A stretch of 64,000 nucleotides of DNA from Sinorhizobium garamanticum. GTDB taxonomy: Bacteria > Pseudomonadota > Alphaproteobacteria > Rhizobiales > Rhizobiaceae. Of the stretch, positions 26,251-33,292 are shown one piece after another (position 1 is the first letter of the stretch; every line of letters begins with the position of its first letter). Below the pieces are notes generated by a model. It had not been told where the DNA came from and did not search any database. It saw only the letters and a list, made by a program, of their open reading frames with translations. The translations under genes were made by a program, and so were the position numbers. The stretch lies in contig NZ_CP120373.1 of NCBI RefSeq assembly GCF_029892065.1, forward strand, positions 2,239,001 through 2,303,000, given 5' to 3'.

Positions 26251-26271
26251 CCAGAATCGCGGAGTTTCGGG

Positions 26272-26814
26272 ATGAGCAGTGCAGTGAAGGACGTCGGCGA
26301 ACGCCTCATTGCGTTCCTGCCCAATCTCCGCCGCTTCGCCATCTCGCTTTGCGGTTCGCGTGATATCGCCGATGATCTCGTGCAGGCGGCCTGTGAGCGC
26401 GCGCTCGCCAGTGCCGAGCGCTTCGAGCCGGGCACGCGATTCGACGCGTGGATGTTTCGTATACTGCGTAATCTCTGGATCGACCATGTGCGCAGGCAGA
26501 AGACTGCAGGCGTGCAGGACGATATTTCCGAGCGCCAGGATATCGCGGGAGCGCATGGAGAACGCGAAGCCGAGGCGCGATTGACTCTGAAGACGGTGGC
26601 TGAGGCGATCGCCGATTTGCCGAACGAACAGCGCGAGGTGCTGCTTCTGGTCTGCGTCGAAGAGCTTTCCTACCGCGAGGCGGCCGATGTGCTCGGCGTC
26701 CCGATTGGAACGATCATGAGCCGACTGGCGAGGGCCCGAAAGAATCTGGCCGAAGCCGCCGGAATAACGACGACGGCCGCTCGTTCTCAAATGATGAAGG
26801 GCGCAGACGAATGA
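26272..26814 (+). CDS. ECF-family RNA polymerase sigma factor
   Basis: 180 residues. Region 2 at ~15-80 (LRRFAISLCGSRDIADDLVQAACERALA, then FDAWMFRILRNLWIDHVRRQK) and region 4 at ~115-165 (IADLPNEQREVLLLVCVEELSYREAADVLGVPIGTIMSRLARARKNL, here in parts) are complete, with a short linker. It directs RNA polymerase to a small regulon. It overlaps the anti-sigma gene by ATGA, which is typical of co-translated sigma/anti-sigma pairs. Likely targets by promoter matching are the S8 peptidase, the Asn-Ser repeat protein and the unknown gene at 28265. Confidence 0.93.
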   Translation: MSSAVKDVGERLIAFLPNLRRFAISLCGSRDIADDLVQAACERALASAERFEPGTRFDAWMFRILRNLWIDHVRRQKTAGVQDDISERQDIAGAHGEREAEARLTLKTVAEAIADLPNEQREVLLLVCVEELSYREAADVLGVPIGTIMSRLARARKNLAEAAGITTTAARSQMMKGADE

Positions 26815-27599
26815 CCAAAGCGGATTTTTCCGACGAAATGCTGATGCGGTTCGCCGACGGCGAGCTCGATTCCGACATGTCTGCCGAGATCGAGCGAGCG
26901 ATGGAGGCGGACGAGGAGCTCGTCTCGCGGGTGGCTCTTTTCATCGAGACACGTCAGGCGGCACAGACGGCCATGAAACCACTGCTCGAGGAACCGCTTC
27001 CGCCCGAACTTTCGGCTGCCGTCGAAAGAATGGTCGCAGAAAGGACGTCTGAGCAGGATGCGTCAAGCGCCCGCGTTCTACCTTTCCGGCGGCCCGCTGC
27101 AAATGACCGCCGGGGAAATCGCTGGCTCGCGCCCATCGCCGCGTCTCTCGCGGTCGTCGTTGCCGGCATCGGCGGATACTGGTTGCGGGGCGGCGCGGAG
27201 CCGGCACTCGATGGCGGTTTGCATATCGCCGGCATCAGCGGTTCCGCGCTTGACGATGCGCTTGCGGCAGTTGCCACGGGTGAGGAACGGCAACTGCCGG
27301 ACTCCAACCAGCGTTTCCGGGCGATAGCGACGTTCCGCGATAATGCGCAGACGCTGTGCCGGGAGTTCGAGGTGGACTCCGCCGACCGCTCGACCGTCGT
27401 GTCGGTTGCGTGCCGCACCGGAGCCGAATGGCGTGTGACCTTCGCTGTCGTTGCGCCCGGCACCAGTGGCGGTTATGCGCCGGCATCGTCCGCGGAGACC
27501 CTCGACGCCTATCTTGGCGCTATCGATGCCGGACCGCCGCTGGAGGCGGCGGAAGAGGCCAAGGCTCTCAGCCAGCTCCGCCAAGGTCCTTCAAGGTAA
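26811..27599 (+). CDS. Membrane-anchored anti-sigma factor
   Basis: 262 residues. The cytosolic N-terminus has an anti-sigma-like helix bundle (DEMLMRFADGELDSDMSAEIERAMEADEELVSRV) without a zinc-binding HxxxCxxC motif. One membrane helix follows at ~105-120 (LAPIAASLAVVVAGIGGYWL), then a periplasmic domain with two Cys residues (LCREFEV; SVACRTGAEW) that could form a disulfide or bind a signal. It overlaps the sigma gene by 4 nt. By family it sequesters the sigma factor until a periplasmic cue triggers release. Confidence 0.88.
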   Translation: MTKADFSDEMLMRFADGELDSDMSAEIERAMEADEELVSRVALFIETRQAAQTAMKPLLEEPLPPELSAAVERMVAERTSEQDASSARVLPFRRPAANDRRGNRWLAPIAASLAVVVAGIGGYWLRGGAEPALDGGLHIAGISGSALDDALAAVATGEERQLPDSNQRFRAIATFRDNAQTLCREFEVDSADRSTVVSVACRTGAEWRVTFAVVAPGTSGGYAPASSAETLDAYLGAIDAGPPLEAAEEAKALSQLRQGPSR

Positions 27600-27617
27600 A
27601 GCCGCCGCGAACGCAAC

Positions 27618-27677
27618 CGCACGTTTCCAAGTGCAGCAGCGACCTTTGCGCCTCTGATAGGACGCACGGCGCTGTAG
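27618..27677 (+). repeat. RIME1-like repeat (second half only)
   Basis: Keeps CAGCAGCGACCTTTGCGCCTC..GGACGCACGGCGCTGTAG (second palindrome) just after the anti-sigma gene; the first palindrome is absent. Confidence 0.7.
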
Positions 27678-27681
27678 TGAT

Positions 27682-27706
27682 GGAATAGAGGCACGCATCG
27701 TCCGTT
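27682..27706 (+). promoter_or_regulatory. ECF-type promoter for the Asn-Ser repeat protein gene
   Basis: GGAAT at 27682-27686 and CGTT at 27703-27706 with exactly 16 nt between, reading GGAATAGAG at the -35 side. The predicted transcript starts ~45 nt before the ATG at 27757. Same motif and spacing as at 26015-26039 and 29009-29033. Confidence 0.7.
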
Positions 27707-27756
27707 ACTCCGCCGGACTGGAAGAACCGGTCCGGTTTTCAAGAAGGAGTAATGGC

Positions 27757-28137
27757 ATGACAAGGCACTGGAAGCTGAGTACGGCACTCATCGCCACCTT
27801 GACGGCGTTCGCAGGCTCTGCCGCCGAGGCGAGGGAACATCCGCAGATCTATACTGACGTCGAGAGCTCGCCCACCCAAACCGCGCAAACAGCGGGGCGG
27901 AGCCATGGCGAGATCATCGTGGCTGGCAACAGTTCGTCCAATTCGAGTTCGAATTCATCGAACAATTCGAGTTCCAACTCGTCTTCGAACAGTTCCTCGA
28001 ACACGAGTTCCAATTCGTCCTCGAACAGTTCCTCGAACACGAGCTCGAACTCGTCGTCGAACAGCTCGTCCAACTCGAGCTCGAACGGTTCCGACCGGTC
28101 GTATCGTCCGGGCAAGTTGTGGCGCGCGTGGCGCTAA
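27757..28137 (+). CDS. Secreted Asn/Ser-repeat low-complexity protein
   Basis: 126 residues with AGAAGGAG upstream of the ATG. A signal peptide (KLSTALIATLTAFAGSAAEA) is followed by a short region (~27-56) and then a long run of NSSS/NTSS tetrapeptides (~57-110), ending in a basic tail (SYRPGKLWRAWR). The tetrapeptide array is built from near-identical 12-bp units (AATTCGAGTTCC and variants), so it should vary in length by slippage. The gene follows the ECF/anti-sigma operon and has a matching ECF-type promoter. It is probably an exported flexible polymer or envelope-interacting protein induced by envelope or other stress. No enzymatic domain is present. Confidence 0.85.
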   Translation: MTRHWKLSTALIATLTAFAGSAAEAREHPQIYTDVESSPTQTAQTAGRSHGEIIVAGNSSSNSSSNSSNNSSSNSSSNSSSNTSSNSSSNSSSNTSSNSSSNSSSNSSSNGSDRSYRPGKLWRAWR

Positions 28138-28144
28138 AAATCCA

Positions 28145-28200
28145 GTGCATGCTTCCTTAGATCGGCGTCGCGTTAAGGATAAAGCATGCAGCAATTCGAA
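28145..28200 (+). repeat. RIME1-like repeat (first half only)
   Basis: Keeps TGCATGCTTCCTTAGATC and its partner ending AAAGCATGCAGCAATTCGAAG; the second palindrome is missing. Follows the Asn-Ser repeat protein gene by 8 bp. Confidence 0.7.
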
Positions 28201-28215
28201 GACGAGGCAAAAAGA

Positions 28216-28249
28216 GGGGGCCGGACAATCGATCCGGCCCCCTTTCTTT
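28216..28249. terminator. Bidirectional rho-independent terminator
   Basis: A 10-bp GC-rich stem GGGGGCCGGA / TCCGGCCCCC with a 7-nt loop. The plus strand continues TTTCTTT and the minus strand CTCTTTTT. It ends the Asn-Ser repeat gene on the plus strand and the convergent gene at 28265 on the minus strand. Confidence 0.85.
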
Positions 28250-28264
28250 GACCGCTCGAAAAGG

Positions 28265-28978
28265 TCAGCGGGCGGCGCGCGCCGTTTTTCGATACCAGCC
28301 AGCTCCGGCGATGGTGTTTCGATAAATCGCCTCGCGCTCCACGGCTTCGTTGCGCGTTTCGGGGCGGATGTCCGCCGTGACCGCTGCATCGACACGTCGG
28401 AACGGTATGACCTGCACGAGCGGCGTCCCTTTCTCGACGACATACAGGCCGTCGGGCGCCGTGGCGAAGAACGGAAAATGGATATGAGCGGCATAGGTGT
28501 CGGTATCGACGACGCCTGCGACACATTCGAATGGCTGTCCTGGCCGATTGAGCGGCGGCAGAAACAGGCAGCTCCAGCCGGGCGGTGTGCGGATCGACCA
28601 ATAGTTGTGAAACTTGCAAGGCGGAGACGGGTCTCGCGGGTTTCCCGCCACCTGATGGGCGCTGTGATTGCTGACCATGACGCGGTCGAATTCCCAGCCC
28701 GTCTCCACGCTGCGGCCGCCATCCTTGATTTCCAGTCTCACGGTCGCGGCGATCGGCAGGATCCAACCGGTGCTGAGCGCGTCGAGGAATGGCATGCAGC
28801 GCTTGACGGTCAGGCCGTTGTTAGTGGTCGCCAGGTGCTGTTGATCGATCGCCGGCAGCTTGCGGAACCACTCGGGCAGGACCGATTTGGCAGGCAGCGG
28901 CGGCGCAATGACGCCATAGTCTTCCGGACGGCAGACAAAGCGGATCACCCGCGGTTCTTTCTTCGGTAAACTGAACAT
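28265..28978 (-). CDS. Uncharacterised conserved protein (possibly DUF6065-like)
   Basis: 237 residues, no signal peptide or membrane helix. Seen: YGVIAPPLPAKSVLPEWFRKLPAI near the N-terminus, TVKRCMPFLDALSTGWILPI, HNYWSIRTPPGWSCLFLPPLN and YVVEKGTPLVQVIPFRR. The Trp/Pro-rich strands suggest a beta-rich cupin-like or jelly-roll fold. I recall similar short proteins in phage and bacterial genomes grouped as DUF6065, but cannot confirm it. Its upstream region carries the same GGAAT-N16-CGTT promoter as the S8 peptidase and the Asn-Ser repeat gene, placing it in the ECF regulon. No function is claimed. Confidence 0.7.
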   Translation of the reverse strand: MFSLPKKEPRVIRFVCRPEDYGVIAPPLPAKSVLPEWFRKLPAIDQQHLATTNNGLTVKRCMPFLDALSTGWILPIAATVRLEIKDGGRSVETGWEFDRVMVSNHSAHQVAGNPRDPSPPCKFHNYWSIRTPPGWSCLFLPPLNRPGQPFECVAGVVDTDTYAAHIHFPFFATAPDGLYVVEKGTPLVQVIPFRRVDAAVTADIRPETRNEAVEREAIYRNTIAGAGWYRKTARAAR

Positions 28979-29008
28979 CCCGGTTCTCCAGTTGAATGGT
29001 TCGGGAGA

Positions 29009-29033
29009 AACGGAATTGCGCGGCTTCTATTCC
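29009..29033 (-). promoter_or_regulatory. ECF-type promoter for the gene at 28265-28978
   Basis: On the minus strand GGAAT (29033-29029) and CGTT (29012-29009) are separated by 16 nt, with GGAATAGAAG at the -35 side. The start codon is ~30 nt downstream with GGAG between. Third member of the motif set. Confidence 0.7.
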
Positions 29034-29264
29034 GCCCCGGGATTGCCCTGAGATCCGCAAGTCTCCGTAATTGCTGCGGCAAGCACCACGGCGTCCGCCA
29101 CCGTTGCACGCAGGTCGAAGTCGTGCTTCAAGATGGCACGTCACCGACATGCGGAATGGCGCTGGCAATGCCAGCCCGGATGCATGTCTCGTCAATGAGG
29201 CCGGCGAGACCGCCAGCCGGCCCAAATTCCATAATGGCGGCGGTTCGCCCGAGAGAGACTCTCC

Positions 29265-30209
29265 ATGACACTCAAAGTTGCGGTCCAGATGGATCATATC
29301 TCTTCAATCAACATCGCGGGCGACAGCGCCTTTGCCTTGATGCTGGAGGCGCAGGCGCGCGGACACGAGCTTTATCACTATACTCCCGACCGCCTGGCGA
29401 TGATCGGCGACAATGTCTTTTGCACGCTGGAACCGGTCGAAGTGCGCGACGAGAAAGGCAACCATTTTGTGCTGGGCGAGAAGCAGCGTGCGAACCTGGC
29501 TGATGTCGACGTGGTGCTCATGCGCCAAGATCCGCCATTCGACCTCTCCTACATCGCGGCGACCCATATCCTGGAGAAAATCCATCCCAAGACCCTCGTG
29601 GTCAACGATCCGGCTCAAGTGCGCAACGCTCCGGAGAAACTCTTCGTCACCGAATTCTCGGACCTGATGCCGCCGACGCTCATCACGCGCGACAAGGCGG
29701 AAATTGACCTGTTCCGGGCGGAATATGGCGACATCGTCATGAAACCGCTGTTCGGCCATGGCGGCGCAGCCGTGGTGCGCCTCACCAAGGACGATCTCAA
29801 CTACGGTTCGCTCTACGATATTTTCGCGACGACCTTCCGCGAGCCCTGGGTCATTCAGCAGTTCCTGCCGAACGTGAAGCACGGCGACAAGCGCATTCTT
29901 CTCGTCGACGGCGAGTTCGCGGGCGCGGTCAACCGTGTGCCAGCAGCGGGTGATCTGCGCTCCAACATGGTGCGCGGCGGTGCGCCGACCGTCGCTGACC
30001 TCACCCAGAAGGAGCGGGAAATCTGCGAGCGGTTGGGTCCCTCCCTGCGTGAGAAGGGCCTTATTCTCGTCGGCATCGACGTCATCGATGACAAGCTCAC
30101 CGAAATAAACGTCACGGCTCCGACCGGTATTCGCGCCGTGAGGAAGCTTGGTGGTCCGGACGTGGCAGCGAAGGTGTGGGACGTGCTGGAGGCGAAGCGG
30201 GCGGGGTGA
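29265..30209 (+). CDS. gshB: Glutathione synthetase
   Basis: 314 residues, the usual GshB length. An N-terminal pre-ATP-grasp region ([26 protein letters not shown] and [14 protein letters not shown]) is followed by the ATP-grasp domain: [27 protein letters not shown] with the ATP-binding Lys and Gly-rich loop, [12 protein letters not shown], and metal/ADP ligand region [12 protein letters not shown]. The reaction is gamma-glutamylcysteine + glycine + ATP to glutathione. It is monocistronic here, with repeats behind it. The replicon may carry another gshB elsewhere, which cannot be judged from this window. Confidence 0.93.
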   Translation: MTLKVAVQMDHISSINIAGDSAFALMLEAQARGHELYHYTPDRLAMIGDNVFCTLEPVEVRDEKGNHFVLGEKQRANLADVDVVLMRQDPPFDLSYIAATHILEKIHPKTLVVNDPAQVRNAPEKLFVTEFSDLMPPTLITRDKAEIDLFRAEYGDIVMKPLFGHGGAAVVRLTKDDLNYGSLYDIFATTFREPWVIQQFLPNVKHGDKRILLVDGEFAGAVNRVPAAGDLRSNMVRGGAPTVADLTQKEREICERLGPSLREKGLILVGIDVIDDKLTEINVTAPTGIRAVRKLGGPDVAAKVWDVLEAKRAG

Positions 30210-30221
30210 CGATGGTCTCGC

Positions 30222-30280
30222 CACAGCAATTCAAAATGCTACAGTGCCTTGCGCGTCTGATATGACGCGCGGCGCTGTAG
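30222..30280 (+). repeat. RIME1-like repeat (second half)
   Basis: CACAGCAATTCAAAATGC followed by TGCGCGTCTGATATGACGCGCGGCGCTGTAG read in two parts. It sits 12 bp after the gshB stop. Confidence 0.75.
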
Positions 30281-30352
30281 TGGGCTTCGCAATAAACTGG
30301 TTTCAAATCGACGTGAGTTCTGGACCGGCGTGATGATTTCGCCGAGCATCCG

Positions 30353-30454
30353 CGCTAGACCATTTCATTGAAACAAATGAAATAGCCTAACTCATTTGAA
30401 ATGACGCAATTCCGGACGGGAAACCGTTACACACTTTTCCTGGACCTGCTCTAG
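30353..30454 (+). repeat. Third type of rhizobial intergenic repeat
   Basis: Contains the nested palindrome ATTTCATTGAAACAAATGAAAT and the tail CAATTCCGGACGGGAAACCG..ACACTTTTCCTGGACCTGCTCTAG. I recognise the second part as a frequent Rhizobium/Sinorhizobium intergenic sequence. It abuts the start codon of the serine hydrolase gene, so that gene has no room for its own 5' leader outside the repeat. Confidence 0.65.
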
Positions 30455-30457
30455 GTG

Positions 30458-31471
30458 ATGCGGATGGTCAAGCTGATTGCCGCCTTCCTGTCGTTCTTCG
30501 CGTTCCTGCCGTTTGCGATCGCGCAGGAGATCCCTTCCGTCCCTTCGCTGCTCGATGACCTTGCGGCCCGCCAGAATCTGACGTCACTGAAGACCGTCGT
30601 CATTGCCCGCAACGGCAAGGTCCTCGCGGAACGCGGCTATCGCGGCCATACGCCTGAGGATTCGACCAACATCAAATCGGCGTCGAAGTCCATCGTTTCG
30701 GCGCTTGTCGGCATCGCGATTGATAAGGGCCTGCTCGAAGGCCCGGACCAGAAAATCGCGCCGATCCTGAAAAGCGAGCTGCCGGCCTCGCCGGACCCGC
30801 GAATGAACGACATCACGATCGGCAACCTGCTTTCGATGCAGGCTGGACTGGGCCGGATGTCTGGGCCGAACTACGGGCGCTGGGTCTCCAGCAACAATTG
30901 GGTCCGTTTTGCACTGGCCCAGCCTTTCGACGACGAGCCGGGAGGGCGGATGCTTTACTCGACGGCCTCCACCCATCTCCTTTCGGCGATCCTGACGAAA
31001 GTCAGCGGCAAGTCGACCCTGGCGCTCGCGCGCAATTGGCTCGGTCCGGTCGACGGATTCCGGATCGGCGCTTGGGAACGAGATCCGCAGGGGATTTATC
31101 TCGGCGGCAACCAGATGGCGATGAGCGCCCGCTCGCTGCTTGCCTTCGGAGAGCTCTACCGCAACCGCGGCAGGACGGCCGAGGGTCAGCAAGTCATTCC
31201 GGAAGATTGGATCGAGCTCTCATGGCAGGCGCGCACCAATTCGCGTTTCTCGGGCGACGCCTATGGGTATGGCTGGTTCACACGGCCGATCGGCGGCGAG
31301 GACGTCCATTTTGCCTGGGGTTATGGTGGCCAGATGCTGTATATCGTCCCGTCGCTGCAACTAACCGTCGTGATGACCTCGGAGGAGAACGGGCCTTCGG
31401 CGCGCAACGGCTATCGCGACGCGCTGCATGCTGTCATGGCCGAGATCGTGAATGCGGTCCGGGCGTCCTAA
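30458..31471 (+). CDS. Exported serine hydrolase, beta-lactamase class C fold
   Basis: 337 residues from the ATG at 30458 (GTG at 30455 and ATG at 30464 are alternatives). A signal peptide (LIAAFLSFFAFLPFAIAQ) precedes a penicillin-binding-protein-like fold: catalytic SxxK in SASKSIVSALVG, second motif MLYSTASTHLL (YST where class C enzymes have YxN), and GYGGQMLYIVP in the position of the KTG strand. Members include esterases, D-aminopeptidases and 6-aminohexanoate-dimer hydrolases; an esterase or amidase is more likely than a true beta-lactamase. It is solitary and has an intergenic repeat immediately in front. Confidence 0.85.
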   Translation: MRMVKLIAAFLSFFAFLPFAIAQEIPSVPSLLDDLAARQNLTSLKTVVIARNGKVLAERGYRGHTPEDSTNIKSASKSIVSALVGIAIDKGLLEGPDQKIAPILKSELPASPDPRMNDITIGNLLSMQAGLGRMSGPNYGRWVSSNNWVRFALAQPFDDEPGGRMLYSTASTHLLSAILTKVSGKSTLALARNWLGPVDGFRIGAWERDPQGIYLGGNQMAMSARSLLAFGELYRNRGRTAEGQQVIPEDWIELSWQARTNSRFSGDAYGYGWFTRPIGGEDVHFAWGYGGQMLYIVPSLQLTVVMTSEENGPSARNGYRDALHAVMAEIVNAVRAS

Positions 31472-31520
31472 ACGTGGCATGCCCACGGTCAGGAAATGAC
31501 GGCGCGCATGCCTATCGCGT

Positions 31521-31856
31521 TCAGGGCGCCGCGCCGAAGAACAGCAGCCGCGTCAAGAGCACGTAGCTCGACTCCGACACCATCAGCGCCACGAAAACCA
31601 GGACGAGCAGGGGCGGCAGCAAAATCGCGTAGATCAGTGCGAGGCGCTCCCAGGCCATGTGCATGAACACGGCGACGATGAGACCGGCCTTGAGCACCAT
31701 GAAAATCAGGATCAGTGACCAGCGCAGATAACCCTGAAGGCCGACATAGTCGACCAGATAGGAGAAAGTGCTGAGGACGAAAAGCAGGCCCCAGACCAGA
31801 AGGTAGAGCTTGATCGGGTGGTGCTGCTGCGCGGCATGCGCCTCTACCGGAGCCAT
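31521..31856 (-). CDS. Cytochrome c oxidase subunit IV-like protein
   Basis: 111 residues from the ATG at 31856 (GAGGAGGGC upstream; an in-frame ATG at 31889 lies inside the preceding gene). Three membrane helices: LYLLVWGLLFVLSTFSYLVDY, LILIFMVLKAGLIVAVFMHM and IYAILLPPLLVLVFVALMV. This is the CyoD/CoxF-like small subunit that supports assembly of haem-copper oxidases. The FMHM and MxxKAxLIxxxFMH pattern is typical. Last gene of the oxidase operon, 10 nt after subunit III. Confidence 0.85.
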   Translation of the reverse strand: MAPVEAHAAQQHHPIKLYLLVWGLLFVLSTFSYLVDYVGLQGYLRWSLILIFMVLKAGLIVAVFMHMAWERLALIYAILLPPLLVLVFVALMVSESSYVLLTRLLFFGAAP

Positions 31857-31866
31857 GATGCCCTCC

Positions 31867-32583
31867 TCACCAAAGATAGAAGAATGCAAAGATGAAGACC
31901 CAGACCAGATCGACGAAGTGCCAGTAGAGGCCGGTGATCTCGACGATCTCGTAGTGACCCTTGCGGCTTGTGAAAAAGCCGCGCCGCTCCGTGTCGAAAT
32001 CGCCGCGCCAGACCTTGCGGGCGATGATCAGCAGGAAGATCACGCCGATCGTGACGTGAGTGCCGTGAAAGCCGGTGATCATGAAGAAGGTCGAGCCGAA
32101 CTGTGCCGCCCCCCAGGGATTACCCCAGGGCCGCACGCCTTCGGCAATCAGCTTCGACCATTCGAATGCCTGCATGCCGACGAACATGGCGCCGAACAGC
32201 GCGGTGATGAGCATAAGCGCGGCGGTCTTGCGCCGGTCGCGGCGGTAGCCGTAGTTGACGGCCATTGCCATGGTGCCGCTGCTGGAGATCAGGACGAACG
32301 TCATGATGGCGATGAGAATCAGCGGCACGTGGACGCCGCCGATCTCCAGCGCGAAGACCTCGCTCGGGTTCGGCCAAGGCACGGTGGTTGACATGCGCGC
32401 CGACATGTAGGCGATCAGGAAGCAGCCGAAGATGAACGTGTCGCTCAGGAGGAAGATCCACATCATGGCCTTTCCCCAGGAGACATTCTTGAAGGCCCGC
32501 TGGTCCGAGGCCCAGTCGGCGGCCAAGCCGGTGAGACCGGATGGGAGCGTTTCCATGGAGGACGGCTTTAGTGGAGCGGACAT
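31867..32583 (-). CDS. ctaE: Cytochrome c oxidase subunit III (first-type copy)
   Basis: 238 residues with five or six membrane helices: GKAMMWIFLLSDTFIFGCFLIAYM, VPLILIAIMTFVLISSSGTMAMAV, TAALMLITALFGAMFVGMQAFEW, FFMITGFHGTHVTIGVIFLLII, and ITGLYWHFVDLVWVFIFAFFYLW at the C-terminus. The FHGTHV and GLYWHFVDLVW motifs are diagnostic of subunit III. The gene follows a second, shorter subunit III-like gene by 10 nt, so this operon encodes two subunit III proteins. Confidence 0.92.
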   Translation of the reverse strand: MSAPLKPSSMETLPSGLTGLAADWASDQRAFKNVSWGKAMMWIFLLSDTFIFGCFLIAYMSARMSTTVPWPNPSEVFALEIGGVHVPLILIAIMTFVLISSSGTMAMAVNYGYRRDRRKTAALMLITALFGAMFVGMQAFEWSKLIAEGVRPWGNPWGAAQFGSTFFMITGFHGTHVTIGVIFLLIIARKVWRGDFDTERRGFFTSRKGHYEIVEITGLYWHFVDLVWVFIFAFFYLW

Positions 32584-32593
32584 GTCAGCGTTC

Positions 32594-33292
32594 CTATGTC
32601 AGCAATTGACGGCAGAGATCGACGACGTCGTTGGCCCAACCTGAAAAGAGGGCAAATAGAACCAGCCAGACGGCCAGCATGAAATGCCAGTAAGTGGCGC
32701 AGAGCCCGATCGCGAGACGCGACCGCTGGTCGATCGGTGCATCCCAAGTGCGCAGGCTGACGCGTCCGAGCGCCGCGAGCCCGCCGACGATGTGCAGGCC
32801 GTGCATCGCGGTGAGCATGTAGAAAAAGCTGTTGGCGGGGCTGCTGGTCAGCAGATACCCGGCGGAAGAAAGCGCGCGCCAGGCGAAAAGCTGTCCGACG
32901 AGGAAGGCGAGGCCTGCGGCGAATGCGACGAGCAGGCTGGTCCGGGCAGCTTCCTCGTTCCGTCGTTCGGCTTCGACCTTGGCCCAATGCAGGATCGCGC
33001 TGCTGAGCGCAAGAATACCGGTATTGATCCAAAGAAAGCGCGGCAGCGGCAGCGGCGACCAGTCGGACGAGGCCATGCGCATGAAGTAGGCGCTGATGAA
33101 AAGCGTGAAGAGCGCGCCGACGACCGCGAGAAAGACAGCGAGACCGATCTTTGCGGCAGGTACGGGCTCGGTGCCGCGATGGTCATGCAGATGACCGACT
33201 TCCAGCCACGGCTTCGAGGCCAGTCGCTGTTGTGCCAGCCACCAGGCGATGATGACGGCGATGACCGCCAGGAAGACCAGCACGACCGTCAT
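32594..33292 (-). CDS. Cytochrome c oxidase subunit III-like protein (second copy)
   Basis: 232 residues. One N-terminal helix (VVLVFLAVIAVIIAWWLAQQ) resembles a fused small subunit. A HDHRGTEPVPAAKIGLAVFLAV stretch and four more helices follow, including FFYMLTAMHGLHIVGGLAALG and ATYWHFMLAVWLVLFALF. The HGLHIVGG and YWHFMLAVW motifs are the subunit III signatures in a diverged form. It overlaps subunit I by 4 nt (ATGA). Tandem diverged subunit III genes occur in some caa3/aa3-type clusters of alphaproteobacteria. Confidence 0.88.
   Translation of the reverse strand: MTVVLVFLAVIAVIIAWWLAQQRLASKPWLEVGHLHDHRGTEPVPAAKIGLAVFLAVVGALFTLFISAYFMRMASSDWSPLPLPRFLWINTGILALSSAILHWAKVEAERRNEEAARTSLLVAFAAGLAFLVGQLFAWRALSSAGYLLTSSPANSFFYMLTAMHGLHIVGGLAALGRVSLRTWDAPIDQRSRLAIGLCATYWHFMLAVWLVLFALFSGWANDVVDLCRQLLT

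Noticed and set aside
27901..28110. CRISPR-like direct repeat array in the Asn-Ser region
   Set aside because: The 12-bp units are contiguous without spacers and encode a continuous protein with a signal peptide, so it is a coding microsatellite.
30458..31471. True class C beta-lactamase conferring resistance
   Set aside because: The second motif is YST rather than YxN and the KTG region reads GGQ, so an esterase or amidase-type hydrolase is more likely.
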